Below are positions 40,874 through 49,906 of a stretch of 64,000 nucleotides of DNA, piece after piece. Origin of the DNA: Pleurocapsa minor GSE-CHR-MK 17-07R. Lineage in GTDB: Bacteria > Chloroflexota > Anaerolineae > Aggregatilineales > Phototrophicaceae. The notes beneath the pieces were generated by a model that made no database searches, was not told the DNA's origin, and saw nothing but the letters and a program-made list of their open reading frames with translations. Numbering within the stretch: position 1 is the first letter of the stretch; each line of letters opens with the position of its first letter. The translations under genes and the position numbers were made by a program. The stretch is taken from positions 930,001 through 994,000 of the forward strand of contig JAHHHY010000001.1 in assembly GCA_019359125.1 (NCBI GenBank), written 5' to 3'.

Positions 40874-41833
40874 TTAGCGGCGTATCATCGTGTCAGACAT
40901 ATCCAGCAGCGCCTCAAACTCTGCCGGATGCGTCCGCACCATATCGCCATGCTGGCTCAGCGCAAGGGCAGCCAGCGTGGTGCCGGCGCGCAGGCCCAGC
41001 GCAAAATTGCCCTTCAGCCAGCCATGCAGCACACCCGCGCTCATGGCATCCCCTGCCCCAATGCGGTCAAGGATGGTGACTTTACGGGCGGGCACATGCT
41101 CGACCTCATCACCCTGCAAACCATACACTCCGTGCGCCCCACATGTCATCACCACCATCGGGACGCCAAACAGACCTGCCAGCCTGCGAACAATCTGCTT
41201 ATGGTCACCCGCAACGCCAAACAACAGCTGCGCGTCGTCCAGCTTGCAGAACAGCATATCGGCCTGCTGTGCCAGCCTGAGCAACCCGTCGCGGGCAGAC
41301 TCCACCGACCACAGGCGCGATCTGTAGTTGATATCAAAGCTGACCGGCACGCCTGCCTCGGCAGCCCGCTTGCGCGCCTCCGCCACACAGGCAAAGGCGC
41401 TTTCAGACAGCGCAGCCGTGATGCCAGTCAGATGCAGCAGACGGGTATTCAGCAGGTCAGGCCACGGCAGTTGATCGGGTGACATAGCGGCTGCGCTGGA
41501 ATTCGCCCGATCATAGATTACTTCGGTCGGGCGCGGCGGCACCGAAAACTCGACAAAATTCAGGCCCAGTCGTTCACCCGGCACATGCGCCACCAGGCTG
41601 GTATCGACGCCCAGCTCGCGCAGTGAATTGACGATGCGGCGCCCCAGCGGATTGTCCGGGACGCGACTGGCCCAGGCCGTCTTCCAGCCCAGCTGCGCCA
41701 GCGCCGCGCACACATTGCTTTCCGCGCCAGCCGTCTCTACGCGCAATGAATCCGCCGCTTCCAGACGTTCCCCGGCGGGCACGCTCAGGCGCAGCATCGA
41801 CTCGCCAAAACTGGTGACATCCCATGTCGGCAT
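40874..41833 (-). CDS. PfkB-family sugar kinase (2-keto-3-deoxygluconate kinase-like)
   Basis: A 319-residue ribokinase-type kinase. Visible motifs: the N-terminal FGESMLRLSVPAGERLE, the sugar-binding GGAESN-type AGAESNVCAALAQLG, and the catalytic anion hole DRIGAGDAMSAG. The N-terminus most resembles 2-keto-3-deoxygluconate kinases. Such enzymes phosphorylate KDG to KDPG in the Entner-Doudoroff route; the actual sugar is uncertain. The metallo-hydrolase gene ends 6 nt upstream, so they share a transcript. Confidence 0.83.
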   Translation of the reverse strand: MPTWDVTSFGESMLRLSVPAGERLEAADSLRVETAGAESNVCAALAQLGWKTAWASRVPDNPLGRRIVNSLRELGVDTSLVAHVPGERLGLNFVEFSVPPRPTEVIYDRANSSAAAMSPDQLPWPDLLNTRLLHLTGITAALSESAFACVAEARKRAAEAGVPVSFDINYRSRLWSVESARDGLLRLAQQADMLFCKLDDAQLLFGVAGDHKQIVRRLAGLFGVPMVVMTCGAHGVYGLQGDEVEHVPARKVTILDRIGAGDAMSAGVLHGWLKGNFALGLRAGTTLAALALSQHGDMVRTHPAEFEALLDMSDTMIRR

Positions 41834-41839
41834 CTTCGT

Positions 41840-42808
41840 TCACCAGGCCCGCTGATATAAGTTGATGCCACCGCGACGGCTGACGACGGCCTTCTCCTGA
41901 TCGACCAGACGCTCCAGATGTCCGTTGATGGCAAAGATGAGTTCCACATCCAGCCCAGGCGTGTGCTCCCAATCGCCCAGTATCGGGCCCAGTGTCAGGC
42001 AGGCCTCGCGCGCTGTCACCGGCCCTTTGGCCAGCAGCGCCATCAGCGCCTCATCTGCCTTATACACGAAATCGCGGCTCTCTTTGCAGAACGCAGCAAT
42101 CTCGGCGCCCCGCTTGACAGGCCAATGGCAGCCAATATAGACATCCAGCGGCAGGCTTTCGATCAGGTCAATCGTATCTAAATAGTCATCCACAAACAGG
42201 TAGGTCGGCGGCAGCTTCGGTAGTCCATCAAGGCCCGTATAGACGGCCCCATGAATGGCATCGGCGCCATACAGCGCATGATGCTTCTCGTCATAAATGC
42301 CAATATGCCCGTCAGCGTGGCCGGGCAGCGCGATCACCTGCACTTCCCAGTCGTCACCGAGGCGGATCGTTTCTCCGTCCACGAATGTAACATCGATCGG
42401 CTCCGGGCTGCCGCTTTGCCCCAGAATAAAGCGCACCGAGCCTTCGTCATAGAAGATACCGTGCGGCTCGCGGTACGCATCGTAGCGCACGCTGAACAGC
42501 TCGTTGGGGTCGGCGGCGGCTTCAGCATCATCATCCCCGCAGGCCAGCAGCGCACGCGGAGCAATCCGCTTCATGGCGTGGTTGCCACCCGTATGGTCGA
42601 AGTCGGTGTGGGAATTTATGATCCATGTCAGCGCGGCCGGATCGCCACCGGCTTCCCGAATCTGCGGCACGATGAAGCGCTCGGGGTCACCTGCGCAGCC
42701 AGTATCCAGCAGCAGCGATGCACGATTTCCGCGCAGATACATCAGTTGCAGCGGACGGCCAACCACGTCGCCTTCCAGCATGTATACCCCGTCAAAAATC
42801 TTCTTCAT
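41840..42808 (-). CDS. Metallo-beta-lactamase-fold hydrolase
   Basis: A 322-residue MBL-fold protein. The zinc motif is intact in INSHTDFDHTGG (HxDxDH), with a further histidine in LPGHADGHIGIYDE and an acidic ligand in YGADAIHG. The C-terminal domain (~210-322) is helical and resembles a winged helix, as in several MBL hydrolases of broad or unknown substrate. The start at 42808 is preferred, with GAGGAAG just upstream. It sits between the propeller protein and the KDG-kinase-like gene in a reverse-strand run. Confidence 0.85.
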   Translation of the reverse strand: MKKIFDGVYMLEGDVVGRPLQLMYLRGNRASLLLDTGCAGDPERFIVPQIREAGGDPAALTWIINSHTDFDHTGGNHAMKRIAPRALLACGDDDAEAAADPNELFSVRYDAYREPHGIFYDEGSVRFILGQSGSPEPIDVTFVDGETIRLGDDWEVQVIALPGHADGHIGIYDEKHHALYGADAIHGAVYTGLDGLPKLPPTYLFVDDYLDTIDLIESLPLDVYIGCHWPVKRGAEIAAFCKESRDFVYKADEALMALLAKGPVTAREACLTLGPILGDWEHTPGLDVELIFAINGHLERLVDQEKAVVSRRGGINLYQRAW

Positions 42809-42833
42809 GATCTTCCTCACTGTCGCATAAGAA

Positions 42834-43844
42834 TCATGGTACCCATGACAAATAATATTCGCTGTGTGATGACTGCGTGATGTTTTGTCCGACAGTCTCG
42901 CCCGCATCCAGCACAAAAACATCGTACACAAGCTGAAATTCAGACAGCCATGCGAGCCTGCCATCCGATGACCAGGTGGGCGACACATCACCGCGAGACG
43001 ACTGGCTGATATTGACCGGCGGGCTGCCATCCAGCGCCGCAAGATAAATCTCCGCATTGCCATCACGATATGACACGAATGCCAATCGGCCGTCTGGCGA
43101 CCATACCGGTGAGGTATCGGTTGCCGTGGCACGGCTGATGTTTTCCAGCGCGCCGGTCATCGTGTCGAGCACGTAGATTTCGTCATTACCTTCGCGGTCA
43201 GACACAAAGGCCATGAGGGCGCCATACCATGCCGGGTCGAAATCGCCACGCGGGTGATCGGTCAGATTGTCCAGCACGCCGGTTGTCAGATCAATCACAT
43301 AGACATCGCGATTGCCGGTGCGGTTGCTGACGAAAGACAGGCGCTGATTATCGACCCATGCCGGCGCAATATCATCAGCCGGATCATGGGTGACGGCCCT
43401 CAACGGTCCATCGCAGCCCGCCTGCACAAAGATATCCCATTTTCCCTGTCGCTGCCCCACAAAAGCGAGCCAGTTCCCGTCTGGCGACCAGATCGGCGCG
43501 ATATCATCCTCGGCGTCATCGCCCAGCATACACTGCTCTGCCATCGTCGATGACGTGATGATAACCGCGAGACTACCCTGCCGTGGCTGTGAATAGGCCA
43601 GCAATCCCGTATCCGACCAGATCGGCAGGTCAAAATAACGCCCCCGCCCAGTCAGCGCGCGCTGCATGCCCCGGTCCGCATCCAGCAGGGTGACCTGCGG
43701 ATAAATATCTTTCACGGTCACAAAGCTGATGATCGCACGGTTCATCAGCATGCCAGCCGCAATCGCCCCTGCGCAGAAAATGACTTGCAGCATGACCAGC
43801 AGCACCAGCATGGGGGAAAAACGCAGCATTTCCGGGGCACTCAC
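42834..43844 (-). CDS. Membrane-anchored TolB/WD40-like beta-propeller protein
   Basis: A 336-residue protein: one N-terminal TM helix (~8-34), then a beta-propeller with blades marked by IWSPDGNWLAFVGQRQGKWD, LSFVSNRTGNRDVYVIDL, MAFVSDREGNDEIYVLD and WSPDGRLAFVSYRDGNAEIY. It uses a GTG start at 43844; an ATG five codons later is possible. It lies at the head of a reverse-strand run that continues to rlmN. It probably displays a binding propeller outside the membrane, as the lipoprotein at 2440-3984 does. Confidence 0.82.
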   Translation of the reverse strand: MSAPEMLRFSPMLVLLVMLQVIFCAGAIAAGMLMNRAIISFVTVKDIYPQVTLLDADRGMQRALTGRGRYFDLPIWSDTGLLAYSQPRQGSLAVIITSSTMAEQCMLGDDAEDDIAPIWSPDGNWLAFVGQRQGKWDIFVQAGCDGPLRAVTHDPADDIAPAWVDNQRLSFVSNRTGNRDVYVIDLTTGVLDNLTDHPRGDFDPAWYGALMAFVSDREGNDEIYVLDTMTGALENISRATATDTSPVWSPDGRLAFVSYRDGNAEIYLAALDGSPPVNISQSSRGDVSPTWSSDGRLAWLSEFQLVYDVFVLDAGETVGQNITQSSHSEYYLSWVP

Positions 43845-43848
43845 GGCA

Positions 43849-43878
43849 TTGACCGACGAATGCCCCCTATGATATACT
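43849..43878 (+). promoter_or_regulatory. Promoter of the tRNA-Ser pair
   Basis: TTGACC (43849-43854), 18-nt spacer, TATACT (43873-43878), 19 nt before the first tRNA. It also lies next to the start of the divergent propeller gene. Confidence 0.65.
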
Positions 43879-43897
43879 CTTTTCCACTCCAGCAGAT

Positions 43898-43985
43898 GGA
43901 GGGATGGCCGAGTGGTTTAAGGCAGTGGTCTTGAAAACCACCGTATCGCCCTGCGGTACCGTGGGTTCGAATCCCACTCCCTCCG
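43898..43985 (+). tRNA. tRNA-Ser (anticodon TGA)
   Basis: Acceptor GGAGGGA pairs with TCCCTCC at the 3' end. The anticodon arm is GTGGT-CTTGAAA-ACCAC, so the anticodon is TGA (serine, UCA-type codons). A long variable arm (TCGCCCTGCGGTACC) and T-loop TTCGAAT fit tRNA-Ser. CCA is not encoded. Confidence 0.96.
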
Positions 43986-44012
43986 CTTGGTAACAACACA
44001 ATAGCGTCATCG

Positions 44013-44103
44013 GGGGAGGTGCCAGAGTGGTCGAATGGGCCCGCCTGCTAAGTGGGTATATGAGGGTAACCTTGTATCGAAGGTTCGAATCCTTTCCTCC
44101 CCG
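44013..44103 (+). tRNA. tRNA-Ser (anticodon GCT)
   Basis: Acceptor GGGGAGG pairs with CCTCCCC. The anticodon loop CTGCTAA gives GCT (serine, AGC/AGU). The long variable arm and the TTCGAAT T-loop are class II tRNA features. It follows the first tRNA-Ser by 27 nt, so they share a transcript. CCA is not encoded. Confidence 0.95.
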
Positions 44104-44122
44104 CAATTGGCAATTTACGAGA

Positions 44123-44159
44123 AAAAAAGCCTGTCTGAAGCCATCATACAGGCTTTTTT
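44123..44159 (+). terminator. Rho-independent terminator of the tRNA operon
   Basis: A 12-bp stem (44123-44134 with 44148-44159) starting in an A-run and ending in a T-run, 20 nt after the second tRNA. Confidence 0.85.
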
Positions 44160-44423
44160 CTTGACTGATAATGTTCGAATCCTGTCGCCATGCAGCCGCT
44201 ATAGTTAAGCCAAACTTGACTTCACAACACTAACCTCCCCTGCCCTTTTAAACGTGGCAGTCATTTCCGCACTGAATCTCCGACCTAGCTGCCGGAAGCG
44301 GGGAGGCAAAGGCAATGATTTACACCTTAAATCTACCAGCATCAGATGAAGATTCGGTTCGAAGGAGGTCCATGACCCGGCGGAACCAGCTTCGGCACCA
44401 CCGTTCGGTTATGCTTTTTGGCA
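44160..44423. other. Intergenic region without a recognised gene
   Basis: No convincing reading frame or RNA gene. It lies between the tRNA terminator and the 3' end of the BTAD regulator and marks the left edge of the accessory island. Confidence 0.5.
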
Positions 44424-47363
44424 TTACCATTCCGCGAGTTTCCAGATATCGGGTTTCATTGGGTCACCGCGTAGCCCTACCTGTGCGAAAAAACTAACCG
44501 CCGCTTTCAAATGGATCATCGCCTGTTCGCTTTGGCCCGTAACATGGAACAAGTCCGCCAGGTTATTTTGCAGGGCGGCGGCATGATGCACGTCACCCTG
44601 CTGCAAACAAAGTTCCAGTGCCTCACGGAGAAGCTGTTCCGATCGCGCGTATTCTCCGGAATCAGACAGCGTCAGCGCCAGATTATTGAGCGCGGCAACG
44701 TGCATTCCCCGATCCTCCAGTGTCGCTGCGATACGAAGGCTCTGGCTCAGGTGATCGACAGCCAGATTAAAGACCTCCTGCTTCCGCGCGAGAATACCCA
44801 GGATATTGTGCGCCTGAGCTTTCACGCGCGGAACTTCAGTTTGTTCCGCGATCGTCATCGCTGTTTGCGCCAACCCTTGAGCCGCCTGCGCATCCCCTCG
44901 CGTATACTTGGTGAGACTCCAGTCCGAGAGGAGCGCAGCGCGTTCAACGAGGCCATTTTCCGGCAATCTGCGATAAGCGGAGTTGTAGTAATTTTCGGCT
45001 GTGTCCCATTCTCCCAGTCGATGATAGACACCGGCGAGGGCATGTTCTAACCTGGGCATCAGGCGCTCATCGGCACGGGCGATTCCCGTTTCATAGCTGC
45101 GCAGCGCTGCGCGATAGTCACCAAGCAGTGTGTAGAGATCACCAATTTCCCGATGAACGTCTGGGTTGGTGCTGCCCAGGGCGAGTGCCGTCTCAAAGTG
45201 TGCCAGTGCTTCGCGATTGGCATACATGCTGCGTGCCGAACGCCCGGCCAAAACAAAATATTCAGCGGCCTCTCGTTCCTGGCCACCTGCATAAAAGTGA
45301 GCAGCGATTTGCGCGGCGAGTGCCGGAAGTCTGCCTGTGTGCCGCACACGATTCAGGATCGCCTGTGCCACGCGGCGATGCAGCAGACGACGGCGCGCCA
45401 TACTAGTATCCTGATAGATCACAGCGCGCAGCTTCTCATGATAAAACTCGTACGCGATCATGGAAGCAGACTTGGAAGTCAGATGTTTGTGTGCGGGGTC
45501 AGTATTGGCGGCTTCGCTCAGCACGCCCAGTCGCAAGAGTTCATCCAGCGCATCAACTGCTTCCTCCTCGCTGCGTCCGCTGCATTCGCGCACCAGATCG
45601 AGATCAAACGAGCGACCAATCACGGCGGATGTTTCCAGAATTTGCTGCGCGGTTTCATCGAGGAGGGTCAGACGCGAGCGCACAAGGTCTTGAATGCCCA
45701 TCGGCAGCGACCATTCGGCCTCATCGACTGTCGCAGTATTCGCCCGAAGCAGGGTGAGGTATTCGTGCAAAAACAGCGGAAGTCCTTCTGATTCCTGATA
45801 GAGTCGTTCGGTCAGCGCTTCAGAGTTGGGGATTCCGGCAGCCTTGACGAGCGTGTGAACCGCAGTGCGATCAAGGCGTCGCAGCTGCAGCGTGATCACC
45901 TGACCGATACCGCGCCCATGTTCTGCCAGCAGCAGGCGCAGACGGTGAGAACGCGGCACATCCTCTTTTCGCCAAGTCAGCATCAACAGCAGCGAATCGT
46001 CTGTCACCCTTCGCATCAGATAGGCAAGCAGATCGAGCGTCGCACCATCCGCCCACTGTAAATCCTCAAACACTAAAATGCCCGGCTGTTCCCCCTGAAC
46101 AAGGCACAGCAGCGCGTGGCAGATCGACTCGAACAAGCGAGTTTGCGCACCCGCGCCATCCATCACGGCTGCAGGCGATAAGCCGGGGCGCAGTGCCAGG
46201 ATGTCAGGGAGCAGGCGTGACAGCTCAGCCAGCCAGTGATCAGCCAGCGAATGAAGCCGCTCTCCGTCGCGCATACTGCTGTAGAGCGACCGGATCAACG
46301 GCGCGTAGGCGACACTGGATTCGCTTTCGTAACAGCGAATTTTAAAGACCTGAGCGAAATCGGCGCGTCTTTGCCTGATAAAAGCGTCTGCCAGGCGTGT
46401 CTTGCCAATTCCAGCTTCGCCCTCCAGCACGACAAGCATGTGTGTACTGCCACTTCTGACCTGCTGATAGACTGCCGTTAACCGCCGGATTTCGTCGTCA
46501 CGCCCCACCATCGGCAGTGAGTGCTCTAGTGATGCTGGTTCAGCCTGAGCCTGTCCCTGCTCCTTCGTTTTCCGATCGCTGCCAGCGGCGGCCATAGCCC
46601 GAGACTGAATCGCAGTCTCCAGCACCCTTTGATAGATGCGGGCGGTTTCATCCAACGGCGCCACCCCTAACTCCTGATCAAGAACGCGAACACATTCCTT
46701 ATACTGGCGCATGGCCAGCATCCGCTGGCCTGACCACGCATATAACTGAATCAGGTGAACGTGAGCCGCTTCATGCAGCGGATCGAGCGCCAGCCAGCGC
46801 TGTGCCAGTTCGATGGCACGGCTGTATTCCTCGCGCTGGCTGTGCAGACGCACCAGTTTTTCAAGAGCGCTGGCATAAAGGCGGCGAAAATATTCTGTTT
46901 GTTGAAACTGCCACAGATCGAACTCGGCACTGTCACGCAGCGTAAATCCCTGCAAAAAATCGCCCTTATATGCATCGATGGCTGTGGTCAACGGTTGCAT
47001 GCAGCGCGAACAGCTTTCCTGAGACGTATGTCCGTGTGTTTCACAGCTCAAAATGGATTCGTTAAACAGCACCAGATCACACCACAGACCATTTGAATCG
47101 AAGGCAACCGCTTCCCGTTCGATCGACAGTCCGCTTCCACCGAGCGCGCTGTTCAATGCCGACAAAGTACGGCGGAGTGCGCCGCGTCCACTAACGTTGT
47201 CATTATCTGCCCACAGCAACGCACTTAACGTATCGCGGCTTTGATAGCTCCCCTGCACCACCAGATATGCGATGAGCGCAAGAGCTTTGCGGGTGTCGAC
47301 ATGGACGAGCTGCCGATCACGTTCGATGCGCGGTGCGCCAAGCAGGTGCAGCGAAATGCCCAT
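44424..47363 (-). CDS. SARP/AfsR-like BTAD-AAA-TPR transcriptional regulator
   Basis: A 979-residue regulator. Residues ~4-95: OmpR-type winged helix (HLLGAPRIERD, DTRKALALIAYLVVQG). Residues ~98-250: bacterial transcriptional activation domain (FLQGFTLRDSAEFDLWQ, ALEKLVRLHSQREEYSRAI). Within it, residues 107-121 carry a Cys/His cluster (CETHGH and CSRC). Residues ~283-560: STAND/AAA ATPase with Walker A GEAGIGKTRLA (315-325) and Walker B-like ILVFEDLQWADG. The C-terminal ~350 residues are TPR repeats. This is the AfsR/MalT-like layout of a signal-dependent activator. It is transcribed away from the cupredoxin-like gene. Four downstream promoters carry a SARP-type repeat, so it is the likely controller of the island (inference). 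Confidence 0.88.
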   Translation of the reverse strand: MGISLHLLGAPRIERDRQLVHVDTRKALALIAYLVVQGSYQSRDTLSALLWADNDNVSGRGALRRTLSALNSALGGSGLSIEREAVAFDSNGLWCDLVLFNESILSCETHGHTSQESCSRCMQPLTTAIDAYKGDFLQGFTLRDSAEFDLWQFQQTEYFRRLYASALEKLVRLHSQREEYSRAIELAQRWLALDPLHEAAHVHLIQLYAWSGQRMLAMRQYKECVRVLDQELGVAPLDETARIYQRVLETAIQSRAMAAAGSDRKTKEQGQAQAEPASLEHSLPMVGRDDEIRRLTAVYQQVRSGSTHMLVVLEGEAGIGKTRLADAFIRQRRADFAQVFKIRCYESESSVAYAPLIRSLYSSMRDGERLHSLADHWLAELSRLLPDILALRPGLSPAAVMDGAGAQTRLFESICHALLCLVQGEQPGILVFEDLQWADGATLDLLAYLMRRVTDDSLLLMLTWRKEDVPRSHRLRLLLAEHGRGIGQVITLQLRRLDRTAVHTLVKAAGIPNSEALTERLYQESEGLPLFLHEYLTLLRANTATVDEAEWSLPMGIQDLVRSRLTLLDETAQQILETSAVIGRSFDLDLVRECSGRSEEEAVDALDELLRLGVLSEAANTDPAHKHLTSKSASMIAYEFYHEKLRAVIYQDTSMARRRLLHRRVAQAILNRVRHTGRLPALAAQIAAHFYAGGQEREAAEYFVLAGRSARSMYANREALAHFETALALGSTNPDVHREIGDLYTLLGDYRAALRSYETGIARADERLMPRLEHALAGVYHRLGEWDTAENYYNSAYRRLPENGLVERAALLSDWSLTKYTRGDAQAAQGLAQTAMTIAEQTEVPRVKAQAHNILGILARKQEVFNLAVDHLSQSLRIAATLEDRGMHVAALNNLALTLSDSGEYARSEQLLREALELCLQQGDVHHAAALQNNLADLFHVTGQSEQAMIHLKAAVSFFAQVGLRGDPMKPDIWKLAEW

Positions 47364-47392
47364 TATGAATCATCCCCAGGCTTCACAATGTC

Positions 47393-47412
47393 ACTATATC
47401 CCGAAAGCGTTA
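47393..47412 (-). promoter_or_regulatory. Regulator's own promoter with a TAACGCT half-site
   Basis: On the reverse strand TATAGT (47398-47393) serves as a -10, with CTGTTT 17 nt upstream. TAACGCT (47412-47406) lies inside the spacer and is followed 11 bp on by a weak GGATATA. This is the island's heptamer in the regulator's own orientation, placed where binding could block or modulate its promoter. Confidence 0.5.
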
Positions 47413-47454
47413 CGAAAACAGTACGACGGGAAATCCTGTAACGCCGATTGCCCG

Positions 47455-47485
47455 TAACGCTTGTGGGACGATGATTGCATACGCT
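47455..47485 (+). promoter_or_regulatory. SARP-type promoter A (cupredoxin-like gene)
   Basis: TAACGCT (47455-47461), 4 nt, GGACGAT (47466-47472), 7 nt, TACGCT (47480-47485). The heptamers have an 11-bp period and the second ends 7 bp before the -10. The start codon follows 36 nt later. Same layout as sites B, C and D. Confidence 0.75.
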
Positions 47486-47521
47486 GGCGGCAGGTTCATT
47501 TATTACGAAAGAGGTTCTCCA

Positions 47522-48364
47522 ATGCTTCGCTCGCGCCTTGTCCGTTTAAAACTACTGTGCGTCATAGTCGTATGTGCTGTCCTCGTAAATCTGGTCAATG
47601 CTCAGGATGTCGAACCGCTGGTGATCGCCGCTACCGAAGACGGTATCACGCTGCCAGAAGCCTGGGTTAGCGGTATGACCGCCATTACCCTGCAAAACGA
47701 CACAGAAATTGCCTTCCAACCCACCCTGGCCCGTTTCATCGACGGCGCAACGATGGAAGATTTCACAGCGGCAATGATGGCGCAGGACTTCGCGGGTATG
47801 CTGGCGACAGTCTCGGCGCTCGGCTCGGTTACCGCTGAACCCGGCGAATCTGCCAGCGTCACCTATGATCTTCAGGCTGGCGATTACCTCTTCCTGAACT
47901 TCAGCCCGGCAGGGCCGCCGACTCTCATCCCCTTCACCGTTATGCAGTACGAGGGCGATGCAGTAGAAGCACCGGAGGCCGATGTCGAGATTGTCATGGT
48001 CGATTTCGCCTTTGCGATGCCCGTCGAGCTCACGACCGGCGATGCCGTCTGGCATTTCACCAACGAGGGAGAACAGACGCATGAAATCGTCATCTTCAGC
48101 GTGGACGAGGATGCGACTGTCGAAGGCGTGACAAATGGCGTCACTGAAGCGTTGATGTCCGCGGGACCTGGCGCGCCGCCTGAGTTTCCCTATGAAGAGG
48201 CATTCTCGTTTATAGGGATGAGCCCGGGTGAGAATGCCTGGATGAATGTCAATCTGGAACCTGGGACGTATGCCGCCCTTTGTTTCATCCCCGATGTCGA
48301 ATCAGAAGAAATGACCACGCATTTGGCACACGGCATGATTACGATTTTTACAGTCGGCGAGTAA
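47522..48364 (+). CDS. Secreted cupredoxin-like protein
   Basis: A 280-residue exported protein: signal peptide 1-27 (LLCVIVVCAVLVNLVNAQ), a first beta domain (~28-140) and a second cupredoxin-like domain (~150-280). The second contains a possible copper-site pattern: His in QTHEIVIFSV, then ALCFIPD and THLAHGM supplying Cys, His and Met in the order of blue-copper proteins. I see no close named family, and copper binding is inferred. The ATG at 47522 is preferred because GAGG lies ~8 nt upstream and it leads directly into the signal peptide. It is driven by promoter A and may be cotranscribed with the following TPR gene. Confidence 0.72.
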   Translation: MLRSRLVRLKLLCVIVVCAVLVNLVNAQDVEPLVIAATEDGITLPEAWVSGMTAITLQNDTEIAFQPTLARFIDGATMEDFTAAMMAQDFAGMLATVSALGSVTAEPGESASVTYDLQAGDYLFLNFSPAGPPTLIPFTVMQYEGDAVEAPEADVEIVMVDFAFAMPVELTTGDAVWHFTNEGEQTHEIVIFSVDEDATVEGVTNGVTEALMSAGPGAPPEFPYEEAFSFIGMSPGENAWMNVNLEPGTYAALCFIPDVESEEMTTHLAHGMITIFTVGE

Positions 48365-48469
48365 GGCTTACGACACCCCCTGCCCCTGTTTCCCCTCTCC
48401 GTGCTCAGACGTATGGAGAGAGGAAACTCTACACGAAAGCTTTTCAGATCAGTCACAGCAGGAGTTCCC

Positions 48470-49774
48470 ATGTCTGTCATTCACAGAGTTACTCGCCTCA
48501 CACTCGTTTTCGTCCTGGTCCTGCTGGCGGCCGTCACCAGCGTCAGTGCCCAGGTCGAACCCTGTAACCCGGTTGTCGATTACGCAACAGCCGCCATGAT
48601 TGATTTTGACGGGGGCGACTACGAAGCGTCGCTGCCAAATCTCTATTGCGCGACCGGGCTTGACCCGCAGAATATTGACATACAGGCGGCATATTTCGAG
48701 GCACTTCAACGCACCGGGCATATATCAACCGCGTATGGACCGAGCGCAGTGCTTGGCACACTTGATCCCGCACGCTTCGATCAGATCATTGCGGATGCTG
48801 AAGCGGCGCTGGCAGCTGATCCCACCGACCAGGGAGCGCTCATCATCCTGTGCGGCGCACGCCTGGTGATCGACCAGGCAGAAATTGACCAGCTGCTGGC
48901 GCTTGATCCGGAGAGCGCTGTCGCCTATGCCTACCGCGGGGCAAGCGCGATCTGGACTGGCAGCGATGCAGACGCCGCGCGTGCAGCCATCGAACGCGCC
49001 GTAGAATTGGCGCCGAATGATCCGGAGATTCTGAGCTTTGCCGCTCAGATTCACCTGTTCGGCATTGGCGATACTGAACGAGCGCTGGCGCTCATCGAAC
49101 AGGCGATTGCTGTCGATCCTAATTTTGCACCTGTCTATGCCGACCGCTCCAGCTATTACGCTCAGACAGGCAATCTGGAGATGGCAACCCTGTCGCTCAG
49201 CCAGGCAATTGCGCTCAATCCCTACAATTACACGCAATACAATCAGCGTGGAGTCCTCAGTTTCCAGCAGGAAAACTACCCCGCAGCACTCGACGATTTC
49301 CGCTATGTCTTGAGCGTCAACCCTGCCAGCCCGACAGCACTGGAGTCCATCATCGAAATCAGCCTGCTTACAGGCAGTTTGGAAGACCGAGTCCTGGCGG
49401 CCGACTCATTCCTCAACGCCCGCAGTGAAATCGTAGAAAGCCGACCACTGATCGGGCAGGCACCTATGGCGATATCCATCAATGCCGGACGTATGGTGCG
49501 GGTTCCTGTCCGTCTGGAAGCTGGAAAGACGGTCATCATCAGCGCCGTAGCCTCAGACCCTGCCAGCCTTGACCCGCTGCTGGTGGTGATCGACCCTGCT
49601 GGAGGCGCTGTCTCTTACAATGATGATGTTGATTTGGAAGGTGGAGACTACAGCGCAGTTGTCACAATTACGCCCGAGGTGACCGGTCGTTATTTTCTTC
49701 TCGCCACGCATTCCGGCGCGGGCAGCAGGGGAGAAATGATGATCAGTATCGCAGATGCAGAATTGCGCTTTTGA
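48470..49774 (+). CDS. Secreted TPR protein with C-terminal pre-peptidase-like beta domain
   Basis: A 434-residue exported protein. A signal peptide (1-27) ends at VTSVSAQ. Residues ~40-315 are TPR repeats (SAVAYAYRGASAIWTG, ALALIEQAIAVDPNFAPVYA, NPYNYTQYNQRGVLSFQ). Residues ~340-434 form a PPC-like beta domain (VPVRLEAGKTVIISAVAS, GGDYSAVVTITPEVTGRYF). AGGAG lies 5 nt before the ATG. It may act as an extracytoplasmic scaffold or sensor. The same TPR + beta-domain plan recurs in the gene at 54272-55360, which lacks a visible signal peptide. A terminator follows. Confidence 0.8.
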   Translation: MSVIHRVTRLTLVFVLVLLAAVTSVSAQVEPCNPVVDYATAAMIDFDGGDYEASLPNLYCATGLDPQNIDIQAAYFEALQRTGHISTAYGPSAVLGTLDPARFDQIIADAEAALAADPTDQGALIILCGARLVIDQAEIDQLLALDPESAVAYAYRGASAIWTGSDADAARAAIERAVELAPNDPEILSFAAQIHLFGIGDTERALALIEQAIAVDPNFAPVYADRSSYYAQTGNLEMATLSLSQAIALNPYNYTQYNQRGVLSFQQENYPAALDDFRYVLSVNPASPTALESIIEISLLTGSLEDRVLAADSFLNARSEIVESRPLIGQAPMAISINAGRMVRVPVRLEAGKTVIISAVASDPASLDPLLVVIDPAGGAVSYNDDVDLEGGDYSAVVTITPEVTGRYFLLATHSGAGSRGEMMISIADAELRF

Positions 49775-49797
49775 GTATCGTCGCGGCATCCAGCTCC

Positions 49798-49832
49798 AGC
49801 GGGCACGATGCGTGTGCATCATGCCCGCTTTT
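49798..49832 (+). terminator. Rho-independent terminator
   Basis: A 13-bp stem with one mismatch (49798-49810 with 49817-49829), 6-nt loop, then T-run. It separates the first transcript of the island from promoter B. Confidence 0.8.
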
Positions 49833-49840
49833 ATGCATCG

Positions 49841-49871
49841 TAACGATTGAAGGACGGTGTAAGGGTAGGCT
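49841..49871 (+). promoter_or_regulatory. SARP-type promoter B (membrane protein operon)
   Basis: TAACGAT (49841-49847), 4 nt, GGACGGT (49852-49858), 7 nt, TAGGCT (49866-49871). Spacing is identical to sites A, C and D. It lies 35 nt before the next start codon. Confidence 0.75.
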
Positions 49872-49906
49872 TCAGACAGATTCAACCCCGCATAGAAAGG
49901 TCAAGT

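Noticed and set aside
43867-44106. Reverse-strand reading frame of 79 codons across the tRNA pair
   Set aside because: It is the antisense translation of two tRNA-Ser genes, a familiar false frame.
44315-44497. 60-codon + strand frame beside the BTAD gene
   Set aside because: No family character and it runs into the opposite-strand regulator gene.
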